Shown here: in pieces, positions 7,884-15,607 of the stretch
How the letters are laid out: every line of letters begins with the position of its first letter
Position numbering within the stretch: position 1 is the stretch's first letter
Assembly: GCF_014695575.1 (NCBI RefSeq)
Contig: NZ_JACJOO010000015.1
Coordinates: forward strand, 62,001-126,000
Reading direction: 5' to 3'
Source: Leptolyngbya sp. FACHB-8
GTDB lineage: Bacteria > Cyanobacteriota > Cyanobacteriia > Elainellales > Elainellaceae
Length of the DNA stretch: 64,000 bases
Notes under the pieces: model-generated
What the model was told of the DNA's origin: nothing
The model's input: the letters and a program-made list of their open reading frames with translations, nothing else
Database searches by the model: none
Position numbers and translations under genes: made by a program

Positions 7884-8696
7884 ATGCAAGCGAAGGATGG
7901 CCGCTTAAATTCAAGATCGGATTTGACAGGGAACCTGGTCTATGACCGCAATGGTTATCTCGTGGGTGAAGTTGTTGGTGTTAACGAGACAACCGCGGAT
8001 CAGTTTTCTCTTATCGTAGATCCTCCTCATACAGACCCGGGGCGAGGCCAAATTTCTATTGATGGCAGCCTACTATCCCAGGTTGATTCTGCAACACGGG
8101 AAGTCCGTACCAACTTTGATTACAATGAGCTGGTTTCACCCAGGGAACAATGTTTTCAGTTGCTTGAGGAACAGCTAGTTGTCAACCGGAAACGAGTAAA
8201 GCTGGGGGAAGTAGTCATTCGTAAGGTGATTGAAACCCAGATGGTTGAGATTCCGGTGCAGCGTGAAAAACTGGTAGTGCAAAAGATAGGGGAGAACCAG
8301 TCACTGTTTGAGTTGCCCTTGGGTGAAACAAACCTGCATGGTCAAGAATCAGCGCTTCAACGGCAATCCTCGGTCGATCCTTATATAGCTCGAGGCCAGT
8401 TGCAAACCATACAGGATGCAGTGCGGTGCCTCACGGTGCTGGCTCGCAGTGCCAGTGCAGGCTGTCGCCGAATTCGGGCTACTTTGTTCTTAAAGCCTAT
8501 CGATCGCCCATCTGGTGAAACCGTTCATCTGGAGTTTGAAACCCCCGGAACAGCCGCCAGTATTCTGGGGGCGATCGCTCCTCAAAGTGTTCAAGATGAT
8601 CAGCCTGTGACGTTAGACTTGGTGTTAGAAGACGAGACTGCTCAGAGCCGCTACCAACGATGGTTTGACGAGTACTCGCGCGTCATCACCCGTTAA
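7884..8696 (+). CDS. DUF2382 domain protein
   Basis: A 270-aa protein. The start is set at the ATG at 7884 because AAGGAGGA lies just upstream; the frame is open from 7797, but that extension has no ribosome site. Residues about 10-75 look like a degenerate PRC-barrel-like N-terminus (GNLVYDRNGYLVGEVVGVNE). About 90-150 are DUF2382-like (LLEEQLVVNRKRVKLGEVVIRK, then IPVQREKLVVQKI). About 180-270 are a separate domain of unknown kind. No signal peptide or membrane helix. It follows another DUF2382 gene and is closed by a strong terminator. Function unknown; a stress role is inferred from the family only. Confidence 0.8.
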   Translation: MQAKDGRLNSRSDLTGNLVYDRNGYLVGEVVGVNETTADQFSLIVDPPHTDPGRGQISIDGSLLSQVDSATREVRTNFDYNELVSPREQCFQLLEEQLVVNRKRVKLGEVVIRKVIETQMVEIPVQREKLVVQKIGENQSLFELPLGETNLHGQESALQRQSSVDPYIARGQLQTIQDAVRCLTVLARSASAGCRRIRATLFLKPIDRPSGETVHLEFETPGTAASILGAIAPQSVQDDQPVTLDLVLEDETAQSRYQRWFDEYSRVITR

Positions 8697-8710
8697 TTCT
8701 ACGCTCTCTT

Positions 8711-8759
8711 AAAAAAGTTGCTGCTCATGACCCAATACGTCATGAGCAGCAACTTTTTT
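8711..8759. terminator. Strong intrinsic terminator
   Basis: A 21-bp perfect stem (AAAAAAGTTGCTGCTCATGAC and its complement) encloses a 7-nt loop and ends in six T residues, 14 bp after the DUF2382 gene. It is symmetrical, so it would work from either strand. Confidence 0.9.
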
Positions 8760-9279
8760 GTATAACTACTTCTCCGTTCTAAAATCCTTGTTTCTATAAC
8801 GCATGTAAGTACGTTCAGTACAAAAGGAATGGGGTGTAGAAACACGCTACCCCCTAACCCTTCTGTACTGAATCAATTCACACAGTCCTGGGCTATGAAA
8901 CGTATACAGAATGCGGGATTCTATAGCCTCATGCTGTTTGAACTGGGAGGTTTAGTTTTAAAGGGACTCACGAAGCGGCTCTTTTCAAAACTAAACTCTA
9001 GTGGTGTAGGAGAGAGGAGTGTAGGATGAAGCCCCAGCCCCTCTCTCGTACCTCATTAGATCCGGAAGGGGGCGTAAGATAGCGTCTCGATATTCTTTTG
9101 GATAGAGTTAATCGTGTATGGAAAAACTGCCACAAAATTAACTTTATTCAAAAGCCTTCGGATGGTAATAAACACCCTTTGTATGGATTTAGGACTGTGG
9201 GTTGACTGTCTACTGTACCGAGCTGTTCCATCACAAACACGGTAGGATTAATGGGAATTTTAGGATTGGATATGGGCTT
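8760..9279. other. Spacer with imperfect hairpins
   Basis: No convincing gene. A 66-codon frame at 8829-9029 has no ribosome site and overlaps inverted sequence (AGTTTTAAAGGGACTC...GGCTCTTTTCAAAACT, about 8951-8995; GAGAGAGG...CCTCTCTC further on). The rest should hold the promoter for the gene at 9280. Confidence 0.4.
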
Positions 9280-10563
9280 ATGCTGTTAACCGCAGGCACC
9301 TTTCTCCAAGAGGGACGCTATTGGGTTGAGGGCATCCTAGAGCAGGATGAAACGGGGATCAGCTATCGTGCCCAGCACCGTAACCTGGATATCTCTGTTG
9401 TCATTCAAACTATAGCGCCAGCCCTAGGCGATCGCCCTGATGCTGCCCAAATCTTGCAGTCCTTTATGGTTGAGGTACGCCGCCAGAGCCTTGCCCCTTC
9501 TGACGGTCCATTTCGTGTTTTAGATTGCTTCATGGAATTCGGCCAGCCCTTCGTCGTGCTGGACATGGTCGCTGATGCAAAACCTCCCAGTGTTGCCCTA
9601 ACGTGGCTTCCAGATCTAAAGGAAACTCCTATTCAGGAAACTCCTATTCAGGAAACTCCTATTCAAGATCACCCTGTAACTGAGGCTGCTACAGCTCCAC
9701 CTAAACAACCGCAGCTGGTGACTATACCTCCCGTTCTGGAAACACCTTTAGGCGTTCCTACTAATGGCAACGCCTCCTCAAAGACTCAGAAGGATAGTGT
9801 GACAACAGTGACTCAGGTTGTATCTCCGACTTCTACTAAAAATGGCAGTAAACTGTCCACTACTCGTGTGGTTGTATCTACTCCACTGCGGCGATCGCCC
9901 TCCTGGTTGCCGATTTCTCTGGGGCTTACTGCTCTAATTGGAGGCTGTGCCGGAGCTGTCTTTGGTTGGCAGCTTCGGCAGGGCAAATCGCTATCTGAAG
10001 TCGTTCCGGTTGTCGGGCCTAAAGTTGATGTCGATCAGTCATTCCCGCCGATTGATGGATGGCCTGCTTCTAAAGCCTCTGATATTCCCGGCTCAGGAAC
10101 GGATTTGGATAAGGTATTGCAGCAACGTACCACTACCAATCGGCAAGAACGACGACGTCGTGCTGTAGAAGAGCCACCTATCGAACCCCGCCGGATTGAT
10201 TATGGGTCAGGTACTGCTGTCCGATCTGAGCCTCTTCCAGAACCCGACTATAGCTATAGTTCTTTAGATGAACCTGCACCTGTCAGGAATGCTCGGGAAG
10301 AAGCACCAGTGGTCGTCTCTGAGCCTGCTGCCGTTTCTGATCCAGAACCTATCCAGGATGAAGGAAGCGCTAATTCTTCTGCAGCGGTCGTTGAGACTGA
10401 ACCTGCTCCAATAACGAAACCCATGTCTCCACCCGTCGATATCCCGGCTCCACCTCCTGAAACGGCAGCTCCTCGCTCGTTCCGTACAAACCCCCGCCCT
10501 TCAGTTGTAGCGCCCAGTGTTGATAACGCTCCTGCTGAGCCTGAGGCTCCCCAACAACCATAA
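9280..10563 (+). CDS. Membrane protein with kinase-like N-terminus and proline-rich tail
   Basis: A 427-aa product from the ATG at 9280; the frame is open to a TTG at 9202. Residues about 5-90 resemble the start of a Hanks-type kinase N-lobe (GTFLQEGRYWVEGILEQDETGISYRAQ), but the Gly-rich loop is degraded and no catalytic loop or DFG follows, so kinase activity is unlikely. A linker with a threefold ETPIQ repeat leads to one transmembrane helix (about 205-230, LPISLGLTALIGGCAGAVFGW). The remaining 200 residues are proline- and acid-rich and probably disordered outside the membrane. Function unknown; a sensory or cell-surface scaffold role would be speculation. A family B element follows. Confidence 0.65.
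   Translation: MLLTAGTFLQEGRYWVEGILEQDETGISYRAQHRNLDISVVIQTIAPALGDRPDAAQILQSFMVEVRRQSLAPSDGPFRVLDCFMEFGQPFVVLDMVADAKPPSVALTWLPDLKETPIQETPIQETPIQDHPVTEAATAPPKQPQLVTIPPVLETPLGVPTNGNASSKTQKDSVTTVTQVVSPTSTKNGSKLSTTRVVVSTPLRRSPSWLPISLGLTALIGGCAGAVFGWQLRQGKSLSEVVPVVGPKVDVDQSFPPIDGWPASKASDIPGSGTDLDKVLQQRTTTNRQERRRRAVEEPPIEPRRIDYGSGTAVRSEPLPEPDYSYSSLDEPAPVRNAREEAPVVVSEPAAVSDPEPIQDEGSANSSAAVVETEPAPITKPMSPPVDIPAPPPETAAPRSFRTNPRPSVVAPSVDNAPAEPEAPQQP
9621..9665 (+). repeat. Three perfect 15-bp tandem repeats in coding sequence
   Basis: GGAAACTCCTATTCA occurs three times without a change, adding E-T-P-I-Q units. Perfect identity suggests recent slippage. Confidence 0.9.
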
Positions 10564-10597
10564 TTTTCGAGTCCCCTCGAGTCATGGGACCAGAGCT

Positions 10598-10695
10598 TAG
10601 TACGCTGAGGCGTAAATGGATCACCTATTTTTTGTGTGGGGTGCGAAGCACCCCACACAAAAAATAGGTGACGAACTTAGGCTGTGGCCTACTAG
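10598..10695 (+). repeat. Palindromic element family B, copy B2
   Basis: 98 bp from TAGTACGCTGAGGC to GGCCTACTAG. The central hairpin (about 10623-10667) has perfect arms CCTATTTTTTGTGTGGGGTG, and its stem differs from copies B1 and B3 while remaining fully paired. It lies 34 bp after a stop codon. Confidence 0.88.
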
Positions 10696-10943
10696 TCCGG
10701 GATGATGGATGCTCTGTATACCTTTGGGCTTTAGCCTTGATTAGGATTTGTAGGCTGAGGAGCTAACGCAGCTCACCCAGAGTTGCCTCAATGTTCATTT
10801 TGCTTCAAGTCATCGAAGTGCACTGAACTATAGAAAATTCAGCCGCTCGAGGAACTGTCATATAAATTCTGTGGTATCGATTTTGGCTCGTTAGGATTCA
10901 ACTATTAAGGAGTGTCCCAGTATACGGACGGAGTGGTGAGGTC

Positions 10944-11369
10944 ATGAAATGGAAGCAGCTTCTATCGAAGAAATGGGTTAGTGTTCCGGCATCTTTAGCC
11001 ATGATGTTAACCTTGGCGGGTGCCGTTTATGCTCAGGTGCAGACTCCCATCAACTCTACAGTGGTCGTGCGGGGCAACTCAGGTGGCTCCCAATCAAGTT
11101 CCTGTGGTTTCATTCCCGGTGCTCCCGTACAGACCGTACGTGTGTCCGAACAATTTGCTGCCTTACGTTTTGAGGTGCAGAGCCAAAATACCAGTACTCT
11201 GCTGATTACTGGTCCTGGTGGTCGTAGCCAATGTGCCCGAGCTAGTGATTTTTCCGGTGGCGCCATTGAAGTGACAGGTGTGTGGGAGCAGGGTACCTAC
11301 TCCTTGTTCGTTGGTGAGCGTAATCAGGGTGTTCGTAATCCGTTTACCCTCTCCGTCTTGCCTGAATAG
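10944..11369 (+). CDS. Small exported protein of unknown function
   Basis: A 141-aa protein with a clear Sec signal peptide (KK-rich start, hydrophobic core VPASLAMMLTLAGAVYA, cleavage likely after AYA-like VYA-Q at about residue 30). The mature part has two cysteines about 40 residues apart that could form a disulfide (SSCGFIPG and RSQCARAS), and a beta-rich look with many V, T, G and S residues, ending in FTLSVLPE. The start has GTGAGG upstream. No family was recognised. A terminator follows 36 bp after the stop. Confidence 0.75.
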   Translation: MKWKQLLSKKWVSVPASLAMMLTLAGAVYAQVQTPINSTVVVRGNSGGSQSSSCGFIPGAPVQTVRVSEQFAALRFEVQSQNTSTLLITGPGGRSQCARASDFSGGAIEVTGVWEQGTYSLFVGERNQGVRNPFTLSVLPE

Positions 11370-11405
11370 TGTTGACTGGCTTATAGTCGTGGCCTTTTTG
11401 TTGGG

Positions 11406-11447
11406 CCATAAGAAGGGCTGGTGCGAACACCAGCCCTTCTTCTATGG
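11406..11447 (+). terminator. Hairpin after the exported-protein gene
   Basis: AGAAGGGCTGGTG and CACCAGCCCTTCT pair around a CGAA tetraloop, extended by CCATA/TATGG. Very stable stem; only a short pyrimidine run follows. Confidence 0.75.
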
Positions 11448-11466
11448 TTATAGATTGCTGCGATCG

Positions 11467-11668
11467 CCCGATGGGTTAGGACATCAGAAGTTATTGAAAG
11501 CAATGCCTTCAATAACCTCAGTTCGGGTTAAGGGCTTTTTCGAGTGCCGCGCGCTTCGCGCGGCACTCGAAAAAAACATTATTGCGTGCGCGTCGCGCAC
11601 GCAATAATGGGCGGTTCGGCTTCTCCCGAACTGACGTTCAATAACTTCTAAAGTCCTAACCTATCGGG
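11467..11668. repeat. Large palindrome interrupted by a family A element
   Basis: Outer arms of 32 bp (11467-11498, CCCGATGGGTTAGGACATC..., and 11637-11668) match at 29 positions. Without the insertion they would form a 73-bp hairpin with a 9-nt loop. The interruption is family A copy A2 plus one copy of its 8-bp direct repeat. Confidence 0.85.
11508..11644. repeat. Palindromic element family A, copy A2, with 8-bp direct repeats
   Basis: The element spans 11516-11636 (121 bp), from CCTCAGTTCGGG to CCCGAACTGACG. Perfect TTCAATAA copies flank it (11508-11515, 11637-11644). The first hairpin is the GAGTGCCGCGCG type. The second is CATTATTGCGTGCGC rather than CATTTTGGCGTGCGC, changed on both arms so that pairing is kept. 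Confidence 0.9.
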
Positions 11669-11674
11669 CTAAGG

Positions 11675-11777
11675 CTATACAGCGCTTTGCGCTTGAATTA
11701 GTCACGGTTGTTTTTGTGGGAGCCGCGCTCCCACAAAAACAACCGGATTTTAAGCGTTTGAAAAGCGCCGTAAATAG
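11675..11777. repeat. Palindromic element family C, copy C1
   Basis: Inverted ends of the type CTATACAGCGCTTTGC surround a perfect hairpin with 19-bp arms starting CGGTTGTTTTTGTGG (11705-11745). Ends and ACGGT core resemble the element at 44129-44226. Confidence 0.65.
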
Positions 11778-11779
11778 CG

Positions 11780-11824
11780 AACTCTTATTTTTATCGTTGC
11801 TTGACTACGACAAAAATAAGAGTT
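11780..11824. terminator. Hairpin
   Basis: AACTCTTATTTTT and AAAAATAAGAGTT pair perfectly, followed inward by TCGT/ACGA around a 9-nt loop. Confidence 0.55.
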
Positions 11825-11866
11825 CTGAGCTGATGCTTTAGACAAGCGCAAGATGTGAACACACGT

Positions 11867-11910
11867 ATAAAAGGAGAGAATGGGGCTTGGTTTTCATGCC
11901 CTCCTTTTAT
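11867..11910. terminator. Hairpin between repeat cluster and response-regulator gene
   Basis: ATAAAAGGAG and CTCCTTTTAT form the stem, with GGGC/GCCC further in. It lies about 180 bp past the 3' end of the minus-strand regulator gene and could end either transcript. Confidence 0.5.
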
Positions 11911-12093
11911 TTAAGCTTTATGGCTACAGCGATCGCGGCTATGATTAGCAACCGCACCACACCTAGGTTTCAATATAAGCAGGTTAACCGCTATGGCTTG
12001 AAATCTTAGGTTCCATCCTGATGAGGCAGCTGCTGTCAGTCTAATGGGTTGTGAAAATGCCAGGGGAAATAACGGGGCTATGATGTCTTTACC

Positions 12094-12813
12094 TTAGCGA
12101 ACAGCCTCAACGGCTCCAGCTTCATCGGGGGCTTCAAATTTGTAGCCGACGCCGCGCACCGTCTGGATCAAGGCTGGCTGGCTTGTGTCAATCTCAATCT
12201 TTTTACGGATCTGGCCGATGTGAACATCTACAACACGCTGGTCTCCTACGTATTCATAATCCCAAACTTTCTGAATCAATTCGGCCCGCCGCCATACTCT
12301 TCCGGGGTGGCTCGCCAGGAAGTAAAGCAGATCAAACTCCAGTGCCGTCAAGACAACGGGGTCTTCCTTCAACATCACCTCGCGACGTACCGGATCTATG
12401 GATAGATCGTTAAACCGCAAACATTGCTGTTCTGCGGCCGTAACGGGACGTTGTCGCTTCAGGATAGCTTGAACGCGCACTTCCAATTCCCCTAAACTGA
12501 AGGGCTTGGTGAGATAGTCGTCAGCTCCCTGGGAGAACCCCCGGATTTTGTCGGCCTCATCAGCCCGACTTGTGAGCATAAGAACAAATACCCCAGTGCG
12601 GTTTTGCATCTCCTGACACAGGTTGTATCCTGTGGCATCAGGTAGATTGACGTCCAAAATGACCAGATCGGGGTTGAACTGGTCAAAGCTTGCCATGGCA
12701 GCCTTCCCATCCTCTGCTGACTCTACCTGATATTCATGGCGGGTGAGGAAGCGGTGGATCAGAGTACGGATGGCGGGGTCGTCATCAACTACGAGGATTT
12801 TGGCTGTAGCCAT
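12094..12813 (-). CDS. OmpR/PhoB-type response regulator
   Basis: A 239-aa two-component regulator. Residues 5-120 are a receiver domain with the acidic pocket DDD (10-12), the phosphoacceptor Asp in VILDVNLPDATG (about 54), Thr in MLTSRADE and Lys in YLTKPFSLGE. Residues about 135-230 are a winged-helix DNA-binding domain (LTALEFDLLYFLASHPGRVWRRAELI, then VVDVHIGQIRKKIE and TVRGVGYKFE). The sequence resembles the cyanobacterial NrrA/Rre37 group by my recollection, but this is not certain and no symbol is given. No kinase gene is adjacent. Start supported by GAGG upstream. Confidence 0.92.
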   Translation of the reverse strand: MATAKILVVDDDPAIRTLIHRFLTRHEYQVESAEDGKAAMASFDQFNPDLVILDVNLPDATGYNLCQEMQNRTGVFVLMLTSRADEADKIRGFSQGADDYLTKPFSLGELEVRVQAILKRQRPVTAAEQQCLRFNDLSIDPVRREVMLKEDPVVLTALEFDLLYFLASHPGRVWRRAELIQKVWDYEYVGDQRVVDVHIGQIRKKIEIDTSQPALIQTVRGVGYKFEAPDEAGAVEAVR

Positions 12814-13201
12814 AGTTAAGACTTACCTCAATCAGAAACGAGCAGATTCTCTAATTCAGCCAACACACATTCTAGCTTTGCTGCAAAATCACGATTGATT
12901 TCGCTCGATCTCGACAACAGGGTGCACCCTTAAGTTTTGCTAGGCATTAAATCAATTATCTTCACAATAAATCCCATTGCAAATAGTCTTAGCCTCATAA
13001 ATTACGTAAACCATCTTGCATTTGCCAGAAATCTTTAGGGGATCTTATTTTGCGAAACCCGTTGGGACGGTTACACTAAAGGCTAGTCGGTTTTGATGAA
13101 ATATTTCCTGCGATCGCAGAAATTTTCTGGCTTGCGTATCTCGGTATAAATCATAAGGACGTTGCTCCAGAGTAGGGCGGGGGTTCTTTTGGAGGCGGCA
13201 C
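12814..13201. promoter_or_regulatory. Divergent promoter region
   Basis: This region separates the minus-strand regulator from the plus-strand CPP1-like gene and must hold both promoters. A perfect 12-bp palindrome AGGGTGCACCCT (12920-12931) could be an operator; no partner site was seen. Confidence 0.4.
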
Positions 13202-13807
13202 ATGAGCGATCTAAGTCACTATGAACAACTAGGGGTTGAGGAAGGAGCTTCCTTTGAGGCTATTCAGGAAGCCCGGAATCAACTATTGCAGGAGCATGCG
13301 GGCGATCGCCGCCGGATCGAGGCTATTGAATCAGCCTACGATTCGATCCTGATGGATCGGCTGCGTCTCCGACAGGAAGGCAAGATTAAAGTACCTGATC
13401 GAATTCGTTTCCCTGAGCGGGCGGCAGAACCACCCCCAGATTTTGTGCCGAAGCCGGCGACAACCTCGCCCAATTGGTTGCAACGTATGATTGACACACC
13501 CAGCCGTAACGACATCTTGTTACCAGGTGGATTGCTTCTGGCGGCAGCATTCATCAGTTTAGCATCGCCCGCTGGGGCTCTTGCATTAGGCACAGGGCTT
13601 TGCTTCTACTTCCTGAACCGTAAAGAGAATAAGTTCGCGCGGGCTTTTCTGTTAACCCTGGTAGGGCTAACAGTGGGTATTACGGTTGGCTTGTGGATTG
13701 CGGGTCTGTTTTCAGCGCAATTGTTGGGCCTTGGGCTTACACAAGATACCTTTGCAGCGATCGTGACTTTTGTGCTGCTCTGGCTCATCTCAAGCTTCCT
13801 GCGCTAA
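13202..13807 (+). CDS. CPP1-like (DUF3353) J-like membrane protein
   Basis: A 201-aa protein. Residues 1-65 resemble a degenerate J domain (SHYEQLGVEEGASFEAIQEARNQLLQE) lacking the HPD motif, followed by a polar segment rich in proline. Residues about 100-200 contain three to four hydrophobic helices. The family includes the plant chloroplast protein CPP1, a chaperone-like factor for protochlorophyllide oxidoreductase; the cyanobacterial role is less settled. The start is preceded by GGAGGC. A strong hairpin follows the stop. Confidence 0.85.
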   Translation: MSDLSHYEQLGVEEGASFEAIQEARNQLLQEHAGDRRRIEAIESAYDSILMDRLRLRQEGKIKVPDRIRFPERAAEPPPDFVPKPATTSPNWLQRMIDTPSRNDILLPGGLLLAAAFISLASPAGALALGTGLCFYFLNRKENKFARAFLLTLVGLTVGITVGLWIAGLFSAQLLGLGLTQDTFAAIVTFVLLWLISSFLR

Positions 13808-13818
13808 CGACACTTGTA

Positions 13819-13866
13819 AATAGAGGTAAAAGGGGACTGGTGTATCAGGCCCCTTTTACCTCTATT
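13819..13866. terminator. Terminator hairpin after CPP1-like gene
   Basis: A perfect 17-bp stem (AATAGAGGTAAAAGGGG and its complement) with a 14-nt loop, 12 bp after the stop. Confidence 0.8.
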
Positions 13867-13873
13867 AGGTTCT

Positions 13874-13939
13874 GCTTTAAAACTCCCTCAAAGCCCATTC
13901 GCTCGTACGAGCGAATGGGCTTTGAGGGAGTTTTAAAGC
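13874..13939. repeat. Perfect loopless 66-bp palindrome
   Basis: Two 33-bp arms starting GCTTTAAAACTCCCTCAAAG meet at CGTACG without any loop or mismatch. It lies between two convergent genes (stops at 13807 and 13959) and could end both transcripts. A similar loopless palindrome is at 14925. Confidence 0.9.
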
Positions 13940-13958
13940 ATACTTGGCAAGCTTGATA

Positions 13959-14660
13959 TTATGCCGATACCTGGCCCAGGCCCATGTTCTCCAAAATAAT
14001 GTCCAGAGCTTCTACCAGGTTGCTGGCAATCCAGTCGGGCTCGTAATCAAGTAACTTCTGGCGATCGCGAATCCCTGAGAGTACGCCAATTACCGGAATC
14101 CCCGCGCTCTTGGCGGCTGCAATATCTGCTTCCGTATCTCCAACCATCCACGTTGGCGCTGGGGGAAGCTCTGCTTGAGCTTTTTGCATCAGTAAGGGCT
14201 TATCTTTCACGTCGACAGTTTTAACGTAGGTATCGCTCAGGCAAAACCGCCGCTCGGGTTTGAAAAAGCGGCCCAGATTACACCGCTCAAACGCCTCATC
14301 CAACTCTCGCACCCGACGCATAGTCATCACGGTTAGTTCAAATCCTAGCCTCTGTGCGCGCTCTAGCGTTTCAACAGCTCCAGGAACCGGCATATCGTAG
14401 CGTAGGTAGGGGATTGTGTGTACTGTTTCCTTCCGCAGTTTGGCGAAGGCTTTGGCCTGTTCCCGCTCTAAGCCAGAGAAGACCCCAATCTCGACTTCGG
14501 GAACTTGTGATCGCTTTAACCGCCAAAAATCTTTCTTACTTAAAGTTTGTACGGCCTGATCGGGTTGCCGAGTTGCTGCTAGACAATACTGGTAGACCCG
14601 ATAGTAACGTTCAGAGACGTCCATGATAGGGCCATCAAAATCTGTAATAAGTCTTATCAT
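13959..14660 (-). CDS. HAD-superfamily hydrolase
   Basis: A 233-aa cytosolic protein with the Rossmann-type HAD fold. Motif I is DFDGPIMD (residues 7-14), with the nucleophile Asp and DxDG pattern. Motif II is around TVMTMR, motif III is the Lys in DKPLL, and motif IV is MVGDTEADIAAAKSAG. A helical cap lies between about 20 and 100. Members of this group are mostly phosphatases (phosphoglycolate phosphatase and relatives), but the substrate cannot be told. No neighbour gives a hint. Confidence 0.88.
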   Translation of the reverse strand: MIRLITDFDGPIMDVSERYYRVYQYCLAATRQPDQAVQTLSKKDFWRLKRSQVPEVEIGVFSGLEREQAKAFAKLRKETVHTIPYLRYDMPVPGAVETLERAQRLGFELTVMTMRRVRELDEAFERCNLGRFFKPERRFCLSDTYVKTVDVKDKPLLMQKAQAELPPAPTWMVGDTEADIAAAKSAGIPVIGVLSGIRDRQKLLDYEPDWIASNLVEALDIILENMGLGQVSA

Positions 14661-14924
14661 TTGGCGATTGCAAAGGAATGCTTTTATAAACTTTTATAAC
14701 ACATTGACTTTTAATTTTGACTGTAAAATAAGCATTAATGCTCAATAATGAGACTTCTTGCAGGAAGTTCATCCTGAGGTAAGAATAGGCTTTATGGTGG
14801 TTCTTCTTTGGGCTGAGAGGTGGCTTTATAGGGTTACGCCATCTAGCAGGAACAGGTAGTGAAATAGGCATCTTGTCCGCCCAAAAGACACAAGATATGT
14901 ATCTCATAAGAGAACTGAATGAGC

Positions 14925-14988
14925 CTAAGCCTCAAAGCATGTGAGAGCGGCAGGTATACCTGCCGCTCTCACATGCTTTGAGGCTTAG
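14925..14988. repeat. Perfect loopless 64-bp palindrome
   Basis: Two 32-bp arms starting CTAAGCCTCAAAGCATGTG meet at GGTATACC with no mismatch. It lies 26 bp beyond the stop of the minus-strand DUF456 gene. It shares CCTCAAAGC with the palindrome at 13874. Confidence 0.9.
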
Positions 14989-15014
14989 AGGTTAGTGAAG
15001 TGTGTTGTTTGAAA

Positions 15015-15524
15015 TTAGTGAACAGTTGGTAGTGTTGTGGCGAGGAAGACAATGACCGTGGCGATCGCCAACAGCACATGAATCACAACCCCTACCAAGT
15101 TGCCAACCAAAATACCAACGGCTGCTTTCATTGCCAGCATCAAGTCACGTCGATAAAGAAACTCACCGACCATAGCTCCTAATAACGGGCCAATCAGGAG
15201 CCCCAACAGTGGGCCACCGACGGGTAAAGCAGGGAGTAAACCCAGGACTCCTAAAACTAGCCCTACCATCGAACCAATGACACCCCAGCGGCTCGCTCCC
15301 GCCTTTTTGGCACCCCAATAGGTCGCCAGAAAGTCTAAGCCGGTCGTGAAGACTAGAGCAACGATCGCAACGGTAAGGGGAATCCATAGGCCCGAGAAAC
15401 CCGCTGTAAAACCCCAAATTGCGATCGCAATTGCAATCAACCCCAGGCCTGGAATTCCAGGCACCACGGCCCCGATAATTCCAACCAGCATGACTAATAT
15501 GAGAATCCAATACAGCGCTATCAT
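15015..15524 (-). CDS. DUF456 membrane protein
   Basis: A 169-aa inner-membrane protein with about five hydrophobic segments. Glycine- and proline-rich motifs are typical of DUF456 (GAVVPGIPGLGLI near the N-terminus, ALPVGGPLLGLLIGPLLGAMVGE about 95-120). The family occurs in many bacteria without a known function. The gene stands 83 bp downstream of the CCB-like gene on the same strand, so co-transcription is possible. Confidence 0.88.
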   Translation of the reverse strand: MIALYWILILVMLVGIIGAVVPGIPGLGLIAIAIAIWGFTAGFSGLWIPLTVAIVALVFTTGLDFLATYWGAKKAGASRWGVIGSMVGLVLGVLGLLPALPVGGPLLGLLIGPLLGAMVGEFLYRRDLMLAMKAAVGILVGNLVGVVIHVLLAIATVIVFLATTLPTVH

Positions 15525-15607
15525 GGCGTCCCTTCTACGAAGCAGCGGGGTTTGTACCTACTCTTCGCATTATCTCGTGCAGAACCGTAATTGGGATGTG
15601 TCAGGAG

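Noticed and set aside
8829-9029. 66-codon plus-strand frame
   Set aside because: No ribosome site, overlaps imperfect inverted sequence, no recognisable family.
14635-14907. 90-codon minus-strand frame upstream of the HAD gene
   Set aside because: Composition does not look like protein and it overlaps the HAD start; no ribosome site.
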